64,000 nucleotides of DNA from Salisaeta longa DSM 21114. Its GTDB lineage: Bacteria; Bacteroidota; Rhodothermia; Rhodothermales; Salinibacteraceae. The stretch spans positions 580,005 to 644,004 of the forward strand of contig NZ_ATTH01000001.1 of assembly GCF_000419585.1 (NCBI RefSeq), read 5' to 3'. Below, in pieces: positions 1 through 9,126 of the stretch. The notes below the pieces were generated by a model that saw only the letters and a list, made by a program, of their open reading frames with translations, was not told the origin of the DNA and did not search any database. The first letter of the stretch is position 1. The number at the start of each line of letters is the position of its first letter. The position numbers were made by a program, and so were the translations under genes.

Positions 1-462
1 GAACGTCTTAGGGTGACGCGCAGGCGCGCGCCTCGGATCTGAAGAAGGGCGTGGTAGGGGGGCATGCAGATGCCGCCCGCGAAAGATGGACCGGCCGCGC
101 CTAGTTGCGCGTGGTGGGAGCGCCAAACGTTAGCCACACCTCAAAGGCGCGCATCGAAGCGCCCAGGGGCGCGCCCGCGGCCAAATATGCCTGCCGGGCA
201 TGCTGCCACCCGTGCTGGAGCTGCTGGCGGCGAAGGGTGCGCGAAGCGTCGAACGGATCGGTGCGAGAGCTATCCATGCGAAACCGTCGGTTCAAGTCCC
301 AAGATCGGGTGAGTCACTTCACTCATCAAGACGCCGCGGCCGGGCGCATCGTAACATGGGGCAGACGAATTAGCCGTTGATTTAACACATTGCCTCCACA
401 ATGCGGAGCCTCCTCCTTATGATATAGGCGTCCATCCCCTTCAAACGCGTCTTCTGTGTTCC
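1..462. other. Left-edge stretch without a confident gene
   Basis: No recognisable gene is seen upstream of serS. A 64-codon minus-strand reading frame (101-295) is the only plausible small gene and is listed separately. A tRNA-like string near 290 does not fold as a T-arm. The last 80 bases before 463 should hold the serS promoter, but no clear box was identified. Confidence 0.4.
101..295 (-). CDS. Possible small protein, unknown
   Basis: A 64-residue frame with a mixed, protein-like composition: an Arg/Gln-rich helical stretch in the middle and a more hydrophobic C-terminal third. No motif, signal peptide or membrane segment is visible and no family is recognised. It is divergent from serS. 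The only support is that its composition is less biased than typical shadow frames in this GC-rich DNA, so it may not be real. Confidence 0.25.
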   Translation of the reverse strand: MNRRFRMDSSRTDPFDASRTLRRQQLQHGWQHARQAYLAAGAPLGASMRAFEVWLTFGAPTTRN

Positions 463-1758
463 ATGCTCGACCTCAATGCCATTCGTGAAGCACCGCGCCG
501 CGTGAAGGAAGCGATGCGCGCCAAAGGCCTCGATCAGCCCGAACTTGTTGACCGCTTGCTGGAGCTTGACGAGGAGCGGCGGGCGGCCATCACCGAACTT
601 CAGGACGCGCAGGCGCGCTCCAACGAAATCTCCAGTCGTATTGGCGCGCTGAAGCGGGAGGGCAAAGACGAGGAAGCGGAAGCCGTCATCGAGGAAACCC
701 AGCAGTTGAAGCAACGCATCAAGGCGCTAGAAGAGACGGCGCGTGAGAAGAGGACGCACACGCAACGTTTGCTGCTCAAGGTGCCCAACATTCCGCATCG
801 GAGCGTGCCGGTGGGCACCTCGCCCGAGGATAATGAGGTTGAAGAGGAGGTGGGCGAGAAGCCCACATTCGACGGATTCACGCCGCGTCCGCACTGGAAG
901 CTCACGGCCCAGCACGATCTGGTTGATTTTGAGCGCGGGGCTAAGGTAACAGGGGCAGGCTTTCCGTTTTACCTGGACAAAGGGGCGCGTTTGCAACGGG
1001 CCCTGGTGCAGTTTTTCCTGGATCAAGCTTCGTCCAACGGCTACATTGAAATGCAGCCGCCGCTGTTCATCAACGCCGATAGCGCCCACGGCACCGGGCA
1101 GCTGCCGGATAAGGAGGATCTGATGTACGAGATTCCGCGCGATGACCTCTTCCCCATTCCCACAGCCGAAGTGCCCGTCACCAACTTTCTGCGGGACGAA
1201 ATTCTGCAGGAGGAGACGCTCCCTCAGAAGTTTTGCGCGTACACGCCGTGCTTTCGGCGCGAAGCCGGCAGTCACGGGTCGGATGTGCGCGGGCTGAACC
1301 GCCTGCATCAGTTTGATAAGGTAGAACTCGTGCAGGTGGTGCATCCCGATGAGAGCTACCGCGCGTTGGAGGCGCTGCGCAGCGATGCCGAGCGGCTGCT
1401 TACGCTGCTTGAGTTGCCGTACCGCCGGCTGCTCATGTGCACGGGCGACATGGGCTTTACGCAAGCGAAGAAGTACGACCTGGAGGTGTGGAGCGCCGGG
1501 CAGGAGCGTTGGCTGGAGGTGTCGTCGATTTCCAACTTTGAAGCCTTTCAGGCGCGCCGCATGCAGATCCGCTACCGCGCCACGCCCGAGGATAAGCCAG
1601 CGCTGGTGCACACGCTCAACGGCAGCGGTCTGGCCCTGCCGCGGGTGGTGGCGGCGCTGCTCGAAAACAACCAGCAAGCCGACGGCACCATCCAACTGCC
1701 AGAGGTGCTGCACCCGTACACCGGATTTACCACCATTGGGTCGGACGCTTCCCGGTAA
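463..1758 (+). CDS. serS: Seryl-tRNA synthetase
   Basis: Cytoplasmic class II aminoacyl-tRNA synthetase that charges tRNA-Ser (and tRNA-Sec where present) with serine. The 431 residues match the usual 420-430. The N-terminal 110 residues are the charged, heptad-rich coiled-coil arm that binds the long variable arm of tRNA-Ser. The class II catalytic core follows: motif 2 with FRREAGS near residue 265, and motif 3 with NGSGLALPRVVAALLEN near residue 388. The ATG start opens the conserved MLDLNAIRE, which fixes the start. The gene is monocistronic in this window. Confidence 0.97.
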   Translation: MLDLNAIREAPRRVKEAMRAKGLDQPELVDRLLELDEERRAAITELQDAQARSNEISSRIGALKREGKDEEAEAVIEETQQLKQRIKALEETAREKRTHTQRLLLKVPNIPHRSVPVGTSPEDNEVEEEVGEKPTFDGFTPRPHWKLTAQHDLVDFERGAKVTGAGFPFYLDKGARLQRALVQFFLDQASSNGYIEMQPPLFINADSAHGTGQLPDKEDLMYEIPRDDLFPIPTAEVPVTNFLRDEILQEETLPQKFCAYTPCFRREAGSHGSDVRGLNRLHQFDKVELVQVVHPDESYRALEALRSDAERLLTLLELPYRRLLMCTGDMGFTQAKKYDLEVWSAGQERWLEVSSISNFEAFQARRMQIRYRATPEDKPALVHTLNGSGLALPRVVAALLENNQQADGTIQLPEVLHPYTGFTTIGSDASR

Positions 1759-1939
1759 GAATGAAGCATATGACGTGACGAGGGGTTACAAAAATTCCGT
1801 CGGTCGAGATAGAGCCGGCGAATAGATCGCATGTAGCGACGGCGCACGCAACGAACGTGAAATACTGTGGGGTGGCATTACACTTGCAGATGATAGCCAA
1901 TGTATCTTTCCCTCTACGTCATTGGCTCACGCGCTCGTC

Positions 1940-2257
1940 ATGTCTGTTATGGTCCTTACCCTTCTTGTTGCATGTTGGCTGCTTCCTGCGGGTTTGCTGC
2001 TTGCGCTGTATCTGAAAGAAGATCCGTCGGTCGTTGACGCCTCGCCGGTGCTTTTGAAGCGCCGGGTGCCCGTGCCGGTCAAGGCGCTGAACCGCCGGGC
2101 GGTATCGGAGCCCACCACGCGGCGCGAGCAGGCGCACCGTGGCGTGCAGCCCCCCGCGGCGGCCCACATGGTGACCGTGCGGTATATGGCGGCTCAGGTG
2201 CGGGTGGCCGATTCCAACGCCAACGGCGCGCGGCGCTGCATGCTCTGCCTCAATTAG
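1940..2257 (+). CDS. Small single-pass membrane protein, unknown
   Basis: About 105 residues from the ATG at 1940; an in-frame TTG at 1922 is an alternative start. The first 25 residues form a hydrophobic segment (VLTLLVACWLLPAGLLLALYL), probably a membrane anchor. A basic Arg/Pro-rich region follows, and the protein ends in RRCMLCLN with a CxxC pair. No family is recognised. It lies between serS and a convergent DUF255 gene. Being short and lacking a known homologue, it could be lineage-specific. Confidence 0.5.
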   Translation: MSVMVLTLLVACWLLPAGLLLALYLKEDPSVVDASPVLLKRRVPVPVKALNRRAVSEPTTRREQAHRGVQPPAAAHMVTVRYMAAQVRVADSNANGARRCMLCLN

Positions 2258-2286
2258 CGCCGAGGGACCAGGATGTGATGGTGCCG

Positions 2287-2319
2287 CCACGGCGTGCGTA
2301 CCGACATGGCGCGCCGTGG
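2287..2319. terminator. Hairpin between convergent genes
   Basis: The inverted repeat CCACGGCG / CGCCGTGG (2287-2294 and 2312-2319) lies between the stop of the small membrane protein and the stop of the minus-strand DUF255 gene. There is no T-tract, so it would be a weak or factor-assisted bidirectional terminator. Confidence 0.4.
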
Positions 2320-2352
2320 CAGTACGAGCATGCGGCCGGGTAGGCGCAGCTG

Positions 2353-4434
2353 CTACGGGGTCAGTTGCTTGCGGAGCGCCTCGGCATCGGTGGTGGGGGC
2401 GTCGCAGGCGAAGTTGCGGCACACGTACGCGGTGGGCTGCCCGTCGATGGGGCGTTGGGCGTCGGTAAAGGGGGCCAGCGCGGCAATGCGCGGCGCGTCG
2501 CCCGCCGGACGGTGCAGCACCACGTCGTGCGGGGCGTAGCGATCATGCACCACCGCGAGCAACGGGTCGATGCCGGTGCCGGCCAGCACAATCTCGCGGG
2601 CGTCGGCGTGCTGCGCAAGCAGCGGCAACAGCATGCCGGTAAAGGCGCCCGGACGGCTCCGCACGGCGCGCCCGGCAAAGCGCAGGATGGTGTCGGCCCG
2701 CTCGGCATACGCGGTGGTGCCGGTAAGGCGCGCGAGGCGCACCAGGTTGAGCGCGGCAACGGCATTTCCGGACGGCAGCGCGCCGTCATCCAGCTTCTTC
2801 TGCCGCACGATGAGCGCTTCGGCATCGTGCGCCGTGTAGTAGAAGCCGCCCTGCTGGTCGTCCCAGCACGCATCCATCATTTCTTCGGTGAGGCACAGCG
2901 CCTCGCCCAGCCAATGCGGGTCGAGCGTGGTTTGATGAAGGGCGATGAGGCCCCAGATGAGGTACGCGTAATCGTCGAGGTGCGCACGGATGGCGGCGTC
3001 GCCGTCGCGGTAGCGATGCAGCAGCCGGCCCTCGTCATCGCGGAGGGCGTCGAGCAGGAAGTGCGCGGCGATCGTAGCCTCGTCGGCATATGACGGGTCG
3101 TCGAGGATGCGGCTGGCACGCGCGAGCGCCCCAATCATGAGGCCGTTCCAGTCGGTCAAAATCTTGTCGTCCAGCGTGGGCCGCGGGCGCTCGGCACGGC
3201 AATCGAGCAGCGCAGCGCGCGCCGCATCGAGACGTGCCTGCACGGCGTCTTCCGACATCTCATAGCGGGCGGCGAGGGCGTCCAGCGGCGCCGTTTGGTG
3301 CAGCACGTTCGCGCCGGTGCGTTGGCCGGTGCGCTCGTCGCGGTAGTTGCCCTCCGGCGTAAGGCCGTACGCGTCAATGACCAGGTCGGCGGCGTCGGCA
3401 TCGAGCACATCGCGCACCTCGTCCACCGTCCACACATAAAACGCGCCCTCCTCGCTCGTGCCCTCGGGGGTGAGGCTGTCGGCATCCTCGGCGGAGTAGA
3501 AGCCGCCTTCGGGGGCTTGCAGGTCGCGCAGCACGTAGGTGATGACGTCGCGCGTGGTCTTCGCAAACGCTTCGTCGCCGGTGGCCTGATAGGCCTCGGC
3601 ATACGTCGCCACGTGCAGCGCCTGGTCGTACAGCATCTTCTCGAAGTGCGGCAGCGTCCAGGTGGCGTCGGTGGCGTAGCGATGAAAGCCGTAGCCCACC
3701 TGATCGAAGAGGCCGCCGCGTCGCATGGCGTGCAGCGTGCGGCGGACCATCTGCTCGGCCCGTGGCTGCTCGGCCTGATCGCCATAACGCAGCAGAAACA
3801 GCAGGTTATGCAGCGATGGAAACTTGGGCGCCGAGCCAAAGCCGCCTTCATCGTAATCGAAGCGGCGCGCCAGTTGTCCGTAGGCCGTTTCCAGCACCTC
3901 CGGGTCGAGGGGCGCGCGTCCCCCAATCTCCTCCTCCGATTGCTGGAGCGCCTGCGTAATGCCATCGGCGTCGCTCACCAGCTTCTCGCGGTCCGAGGCC
4001 CACAGCTCGCCCACGCGCTTCGTGAGCTCCATGAGGCCCGTGCGTCCGCCGCGTCCGTGCTTCGGAAGGTAGGTGGCTGCATAAAACGGCTTGCGCTCCG
4101 GCGTAAGCAGCACCGTGAGGGGCCATCCGCCCTGGCCGTTAAGCATCTGGCAGACGTTCATGTAGATGCTATCCACGTCGGGCCGCTCCTCGCGGTCCAC
4201 CTTAATGCACACAAACGTGTCGTTGAGGGCGGCCGCCACCTCGTCGTCCTCAAACGATTCGTGCGCCATCACGTGGCACCAATGGCATGTGGCGTAGCCA
4301 ATGGAGAGGAAGATGGGGCGATCGTGCGTGCGCGCCGCCTCGAAGGCGTCCGCGCCCCAGGGATACCAGTCGACCGGGTTGTCTTGGTGCTGCCGCAGGT
4401 ACGGACTCTGGGCGTTAGCGAGACGGTTGGGCAT
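2353..4434 (-). CDS. Thioredoxin domain-containing protein, YyaL/DUF255 family
   Basis: A 693-residue soluble protein of the DUF255 (YyaL, human SPATA20-like) family. The N-terminal 170 residues are a thioredoxin-like domain with the signature CHWC at residues 50-53 and the downstream VDREERPDVD block. The remaining 500 residues are the alpha/alpha-barrel (six-hairpin glycosidase-like) part, with segments such as GGLFDQVGYGFHRYATDATW and LTDWNGLMIGALARA. Length and order match the family. The biochemical role is not established; a redox or sugar-related function is only a guess. It may be co-oriented with pgl, 185 bases upstream of which its start lies. Confidence 0.9.
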   Translation of the reverse strand: MPNRLANAQSPYLRQHQDNPVDWYPWGADAFEAARTHDRPIFLSIGYATCHWCHVMAHESFEDDEVAAALNDTFVCIKVDREERPDVDSIYMNVCQMLNGQGGWPLTVLLTPERKPFYAATYLPKHGRGGRTGLMELTKRVGELWASDREKLVSDADGITQALQQSEEEIGGRAPLDPEVLETAYGQLARRFDYDEGGFGSAPKFPSLHNLLFLLRYGDQAEQPRAEQMVRRTLHAMRRGGLFDQVGYGFHRYATDATWTLPHFEKMLYDQALHVATYAEAYQATGDEAFAKTTRDVITYVLRDLQAPEGGFYSAEDADSLTPEGTSEEGAFYVWTVDEVRDVLDADAADLVIDAYGLTPEGNYRDERTGQRTGANVLHQTAPLDALAARYEMSEDAVQARLDAARAALLDCRAERPRPTLDDKILTDWNGLMIGALARASRILDDPSYADEATIAAHFLLDALRDDEGRLLHRYRDGDAAIRAHLDDYAYLIWGLIALHQTTLDPHWLGEALCLTEEMMDACWDDQQGGFYYTAHDAEALIVRQKKLDDGALPSGNAVAALNLVRLARLTGTTAYAERADTILRFAGRAVRSRPGAFTGMLLPLLAQHADAREIVLAGTGIDPLLAVVHDRYAPHDVVLHRPAGDAPRIAALAPFTDAQRPIDGQPTAYVCRNFACDAPTTDAEALRKQLTP

Positions 4435-4619
4435 GGGCAGAAGGGGATGGAAGGAAGAACACGTTCCGGCGATGGCGGGGGCGGTGGGGCTTCAGCACGC
4501 CTGGGCGCTAGCCGTTAAGCAGCGAAGCGCAGCCGATCGTTGGGACAGGCCACCGACGTTCTTCCCAACAGGGAACGGGGACCGCTTGTGCCCGGCGGCC
4601 GCGCGCGTTTGCGGGCGCT

Positions 4620-5342
4620 TCACGGACCCGCCGCGGCGCGGTCTACGAGCCAGCGGCACGCGGCCGGCGCAACGTGCGTCGCGGGCAACGAGCGATCGCC
4701 GGCGCGTACAGCAGCGAGCGCCTCGCGCTTCTCATCGCCCGACACCAAAAAGAGGGCTTCGCGGGCCGCGTTCAAGGCAGGCAGCGTGCACGTGAGACGG
4801 TCCGCGACGGCGTGACGCGGGGGCGCGTGCACGGCCTGCACCCAGGCGGTGGCCGCTAGTGCTGTATCGAGGGTTTCCGGAAAGAGCGACGCGGTGTGGC
4901 CGTCGCCCCCCAGGCCCAGCAGCACCAGGTCGAAGGTGTGCGTGCGGCGGTCGAACGCACGGTGCAAATGCGCGTCGTATGCCGTGGCGCAGTCTGCAGG
5001 CGTACCGTAAACCGGCATGCGGTGTACCTGTGCGGGCGGCACGGGCGCATGCCGAAGCAGCACATCGTATGCGTGGCCCGCGTTGCTGTGCGGGTGCACG
5101 TAGGGCACGCAGCGCTCGTCGCCCCAAAAGACGTCTAGCGCGGCCCACTGCTTGGGCGAGAGGTGCCGAGCTAGCAGCGCGTAGAGCCGGTCGGGTGTGC
5201 TGCCGCCGGCCAGGGCCACGGCCAACCGCCGGTTGTTGGCGCGGGCCGCGTCGAGGGCGTCGGTTACAGCGCGGGCGGCGGCCCGGCTAAGGGCTTCGTA
5301 ATCGTCGTACACGTCGAGGGGCGCTTCGGGAGCGGCGGCCAT
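4620..5342 (-). CDS. pgl: 6-phosphogluconolactonase
   Basis: Hydrolyses 6-phosphogluconolactone to 6-phosphogluconate in the oxidative pentose phosphate pathway (DevB/SOL family, about 240 residues). Visible family blocks are ALAGGSTPDRLYALLA near residue 45, the VFWGDERCVP block near 90 and LGLGGDGHTASLFPET near 145; the last contains the active-site region. No zwf or gnd is in the window, so the gene stands apart from its pathway partners. It is divergent from the PolX-like gene, with about 140 bases between starts. Confidence 0.93.
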   Translation of the reverse strand: MAAAPEAPLDVYDDYEALSRAAARAVTDALDAARANNRRLAVALAGGSTPDRLYALLARHLSPKQWAALDVFWGDERCVPYVHPHSNAGHAYDVLLRHAPVPPAQVHRMPVYGTPADCATAYDAHLHRAFDRRTHTFDLVLLGLGGDGHTASLFPETLDTALAATAWVQAVHAPPRHAVADRLTCTLPALNAAREALFLVSGDEKREALAAVRAGDRSLPATHVAPAACRWLVDRAAAGP

Positions 5343-5481
5343 GGCCTTAGGAAAAAGTTAGGGAAAACAGGCGCAACGCCAACGCCAAACGATGCGGGGA
5401 GTGCCCTACCTGCGCGCAACAAAACGAGGCGGCGCGGCTTTCCATGCAGTGCTCTGTGCGTTTATCCCATCAACCGTTTCT

Positions 5482-7161
5482 ATGACGAACAAAGACGTAG
5501 CCCGCGCCTTTCGCGAAACCGCCAAGCTCATCGAACTGACCGGCGGCAACAGCTTTCGGGCACAGGCCTTCAGCCGCGCCGCGCGCACCATTCGTGGCCT
5601 GGAAGAACCGGTGGCGCAGTACGCGGAAGACGACACACTGATGTCCATTGACGGCATTGGCGACGGCATTGCGGCCGACATCCGATCGGTGCTGGCCCGC
5701 GGCTCGTTCGACCTCCGCGACGAGTTGCTTAACGCCGTGCCCACCGGACTGCTCGACGTCCTGAAGGTGAAGGGCCTTGGCACGAAGAAGGTGCGCACGC
5801 TGTGGGACGAGCTGGGCATCACGTCGTTGGATACGCTGGAGGCAGCGGCGCAGGCGGATCGGATTACGTCGCTGCGCGGCTTTGGGCAGAAGACGCAGGA
5901 CAAGATCCTGGAGAACGTGGAGCAGCTGCGGCGCTACCAACGCTACACGCGTTATGCGGAGGCGCACCAGGCCGTGGCGCCGCTGTTCGAGGCGCTGGAA
6001 ACCCACGAGGCCGTGCACAATGTCGCGGCCGCTGGGCCGTTTCGGCGGGCCATGGAAGTGGTGGAGCAGGTGGACCTCCTCGTGGCTGCATCCGAGCGCG
6101 AGCCGGTGCTCGACGTGCTTGGCAACTACACCGCCGGTCTTGAAACCACTGAGGATACCGTCCGCGGACAGCTCGACGACGGCGTGCCTGTGGCGCTGCA
6201 CTGGGCCAATCCCAACGATTGGGGGCGTGCACTTTGGCGCGCTACGGGGCCGCACGCACACATCGAGGCGCATCCCAGCAGCGCAGCCACCAACGTGACG
6301 ACCGAGGCAGCGCTTTACGAAGCCGCCGGCGCCGATTGGATTCCGCCCGAGCTGCGCGATCAGGAGGATGCGTGGACGCTGGCCACCGAAGGGCGCCTGC
6401 CGGCGCTCATCACCCCCAACGACCTGCGCGGAACGGTGCACAACCATTCCACTTACAGCGACGGCGCGCACACCCTGCATGCCATGGCCAAGGCGGCCCG
6501 CGACCGCGGCCTGGAGTACTTCGGCATCGCCGACCACAGCCAGTCGCTGCAGGTGGCCAGCGGCCTCTCGCCCGACGAGGTGCGCGCCCAACGCGACGAG
6601 GTGCAACGCCTCAACGAACAGTTTGCCGATGATGGGCAGCCCTTCCGCATCTTTCATGGGATCGAAAGCGACATTCTGCGGGACGGGTCGCTCGATTATG
6701 ACGACGACGTGCTTGCGCTTTTCGATTATGTGGTGGCGAGCGTGCACGTGGGCATGAACATGCCCGAGGCGGAAGCCACCGAGCGTGTGCTTCGCGCGGT
6801 GCGCAATCCGCACACCACCATCCTGGGGCATCCCACCGGCCGGCTGCTCCTGGTGCGCGAAGGCTACCCGCTCGATCACGAGAAAATTATCGATGCGTGC
6901 GCTGCGCACGATGTGGCATTGGAGCTCAATGCCAACCCGTACCGGTTGGATGTGGACTGGCGGTGGGTGCGCTATGCCCGCGACAAGGGCGTGCTGCTGT
7001 CCATCAACCCGGATGCACACGCCACCGACGAGCTCGACAACATGCGTTGGGGCGTGTCGGTGGCGCGGAAGGGCGGCCTCACGGCTGCGGGTTGCCTAAA
7101 CGCGCTGTCGCTGGACGATTTTGCTGCGTGGCTCGATGCGCGCCAGCCGACGGCCGCGTAG
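5482..7161 (+). CDS. polX: PolX-family protein (helix-hairpin-helix, degenerate polymerase, PHP domain)
   Basis: About 559 residues from the ATG at 5482 (MTNKDVARAF); an upstream in-frame ATG at 5392 gives an unlikely leader. Order: 8-kDa-like HhH region (residues 1-170, with IDGIGDGIAADI and VKGLGTKKV), a family X polymerase core, then a C-terminal PHP domain from about residue 318 (VHNHSTYSDG, FGIADHS, GHPTGRLLL, NPDAH). The PHP domain of bacterial PolX proteins is a metal-dependent 3'-5' exonuclease/AP endonuclease. In the core the usual GDIDLL metal site reads EQVDLL (residue 196 is Gln), and the third-Asp strand reads VPVALHW. The polymerase is therefore probably inactive while the PHP motifs look intact. 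Confidence 0.88.
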   Translation: MTNKDVARAFRETAKLIELTGGNSFRAQAFSRAARTIRGLEEPVAQYAEDDTLMSIDGIGDGIAADIRSVLARGSFDLRDELLNAVPTGLLDVLKVKGLGTKKVRTLWDELGITSLDTLEAAAQADRITSLRGFGQKTQDKILENVEQLRRYQRYTRYAEAHQAVAPLFEALETHEAVHNVAAAGPFRRAMEVVEQVDLLVAASEREPVLDVLGNYTAGLETTEDTVRGQLDDGVPVALHWANPNDWGRALWRATGPHAHIEAHPSSAATNVTTEAALYEAAGADWIPPELRDQEDAWTLATEGRLPALITPNDLRGTVHNHSTYSDGAHTLHAMAKAARDRGLEYFGIADHSQSLQVASGLSPDEVRAQRDEVQRLNEQFADDGQPFRIFHGIESDILRDGSLDYDDDVLALFDYVVASVHVGMNMPEAEATERVLRAVRNPHTTILGHPTGRLLLVREGYPLDHEKIIDACAAHDVALELNANPYRLDVDWRWVRYARDKGVLLSINPDAHATDELDNMRWGVSVARKGGLTAAGCLNALSLDDFAAWLDARQPTAA

Positions 7162-7203
7162 CTGTTGTCGCTTCGTTTTGCTTCTTCTCTGCACGGTTGA
7201 TGG

Positions 7204-9126
7204 GTGCCTGTGGCTCGTTCGTTGGTGGTGGTGCTAACCGGTTTGTTTGCTGTGGGCGTCGCGGCGCTGGTGTGGACGCAGGTGTACGAGCGCCCGGCGC
7301 CGCCCGAGACGGCCCCCGTGGAGGGGCTAACGGCCGAGGCGACCGTTCGCTGGGGCGCGCACGACATGGTGGCCATCGCGGCCGAGACGACGCCTGATGC
7401 CTACGCGGCCCTCGGGTATGCGCACGGACAGCGGCGCACGTGGCAGCTTGCGCTGTGGCGGCTTACGGCGCTGGGGCGCACCTCGTCATGGTTTGGTCCG
7501 GCCACCGCCCCCATCGACCGGCTGACGCTCCGATTGGGCCTTGGGGCCGGGGCGCGCGCGGCCTTCGCGGCGCTCCCCAATAGCACGCGCCGCCGCCTCA
7601 CCGCCTACGCCCGCGGCGTCAATGCGGCGTTTGCTAGTGCCCATGCCCAGCGCACCGACGAGCTGGTCCTGCTGGGGCGGCAACCGCGCCCCTGGAAGCC
7701 GTGGCACGCACTGGCCATCGAGCGGTTGTTTGCCTGGCTGGCCACCCCGCCCCTGCAGGCGCCCCCCAACGCGCCGCCCGCGCTCGATTCGCTCGTCGCC
7801 CGCGACCGGATGCTACATCGCTGGCTCCGGCTGCACGACTTTCAACACAGCGTGCTCGTCGCCACGCGGGGGGCACCGCCGGGCCTCTTGCAGCGCCACG
7901 TCACCGGCGCATCGGCGCTGCCTACGTTTCAGGAGACGGTCCTTCGGGTGGGGGGCGGGCCGGTGGTGCGTGGTCTGACGCTTCCGGGGACGCCGTTTTG
8001 GCCGACGGGCCAGCGCGGGCCGCGGCAGTGGGGAACGGTGCTGCGCAGCGCGGCCCACATCGAGCGCGTGCCGTGGGAGGTGGCTCGCGCGTCTAGGCGC
8101 TACGCACGGCTCCGCTATCCGTCGGGCGACGAAGCGCTGGTCATTGTGCCGCGCTACCGCGGTGTGATGCCCTTTCCTTCATCGGATGCCGTGGCGCCGG
8201 CTGATAGCTTGCAGTGGGCGTTGCGCTGGCCGGGGCTTCGGCCGCTCACCGACGTCCGCGCGTGGCGGGCACTGGCCCACGGAACCGCCGATACAACCGC
8301 CTTTCGGCTCTTTAGTGGGGGGCACATGGTTGTGGACGGTGGCACGGTGCGCGTCCGGGCCCCCGCGGCGGTCACCATGCAAGACCGCACGCATCTGCTG
8401 GTGAGCTACAGCCCGTGGCGCGCCTCGATACAGCAAACGTTGCCACAAACGGCACCGCTGACGGCGTGGGCCCGCCGCGACACCAGCGCCTGGGCGGCCA
8501 ACCTGCTGCGTTCGGTGCGGCCTGCGCTGCAGTCGCTGGCACCCTCCGACTCGCTGATGGCGCGCGCCCTGCTCTACCTGCGCAACTGGAACGCCCGCTA
8601 CACCCGCGCAAGCATTGGGGCATCGATCTTTGACGCGTGGATGCGCAACTACCAGCGGCGCATTGGGCATCGGCCCATGCCGCCCGACACCACGACGTTC
8701 TTTGCGACGGTGCGGCGGCAGCGGGCGTTTCGGGCCGCCGTGGATACGCTACGGCAGCGCCTGGGCCCCAACATCCGCCGGTGGCGCTGGGAGCGCGTGG
8801 CCCCCAACGTGCGACGCTTTCCGGCATGGGGCACGGCGGCCGGAGCGCAGCTATCCGCTCCGCGCTACGGGCCCTACCAGCGGCCGGGACAGGGGCATCC
8901 CTCGGCGCCTCACTTCGGAACGAGCTTGCTCCTTTCTGCACCCCGGCCCACGGTGCAATGGCTTGGGTGGATGGGCGGCGGCCGCGACACGATGGTCGTC
9001 CGGCGCCGGCGCTTGCCAGGCGGCGTGTTTGATCGGGCGATGCACGAGCATGCCCCCACCCCGACGCGCGCGCTGCGGGTGGAGCCGACAGCGCCTACAA
9101 CCCGTCTGCGCCCGATGATGCCGTAA
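7204..9126 (+). CDS. Penicillin acylase-family protein, probably lacking the Ser nucleophile
   Basis: About 640 residues from a GTG; an N-terminal hydrophobic segment (VVVLTGLFAVGVAALVW) suggests a signal peptide or anchor. The block DAYAALGYAHGQRRTWQLALWR matches the alpha-subunit region of penicillin acylases (Ntn hydrolases), and the C-terminal region resembles the beta-subunit. Active members start the beta chain with Ser in an SNNW-like motif. The corresponding place here appears to read GPRQW (about residue 275), so autocatalytic cleavage and acylase activity are doubtful. It is somewhat shorter than the usual 750-850 residues. Its 3' end overlaps the convergent beta-lactamase-like gene by 32 bases. 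Confidence 0.75.
   Translation: MPVARSLVVVLTGLFAVGVAALVWTQVYERPAPPETAPVEGLTAEATVRWGAHDMVAIAAETTPDAYAALGYAHGQRRTWQLALWRLTALGRTSSWFGPATAPIDRLTLRLGLGAGARAAFAALPNSTRRRLTAYARGVNAAFASAHAQRTDELVLLGRQPRPWKPWHALAIERLFAWLATPPLQAPPNAPPALDSLVARDRMLHRWLRLHDFQHSVLVATRGAPPGLLQRHVTGASALPTFQETVLRVGGGPVVRGLTLPGTPFWPTGQRGPRQWGTVLRSAAHIERVPWEVARASRRYARLRYPSGDEALVIVPRYRGVMPFPSSDAVAPADSLQWALRWPGLRPLTDVRAWRALAHGTADTTAFRLFSGGHMVVDGGTVRVRAPAAVTMQDRTHLLVSYSPWRASIQQTLPQTAPLTAWARRDTSAWAANLLRSVRPALQSLAPSDSLMARALLYLRNWNARYTRASIGASIFDAWMRNYQRRIGHRPMPPDTTTFFATVRRQRAFRAAVDTLRQRLGPNIRRWRWERVAPNVRRFPAWGTAAGAQLSAPRYGPYQRPGQGHPSAPHFGTSLLLSAPRPTVQWLGWMGGGRDTMVVRRRRLPGGVFDRAMHEHAPTPTRALRVEPTAPTTRLRPMMP

Noticed and set aside
240-315. 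GGTTCAAGTCC string resembling a tRNA T-loop
   Set aside because: The flanking bases do not form a 5-bp T-stem, and no acceptor or anticodon arm could be built around it.
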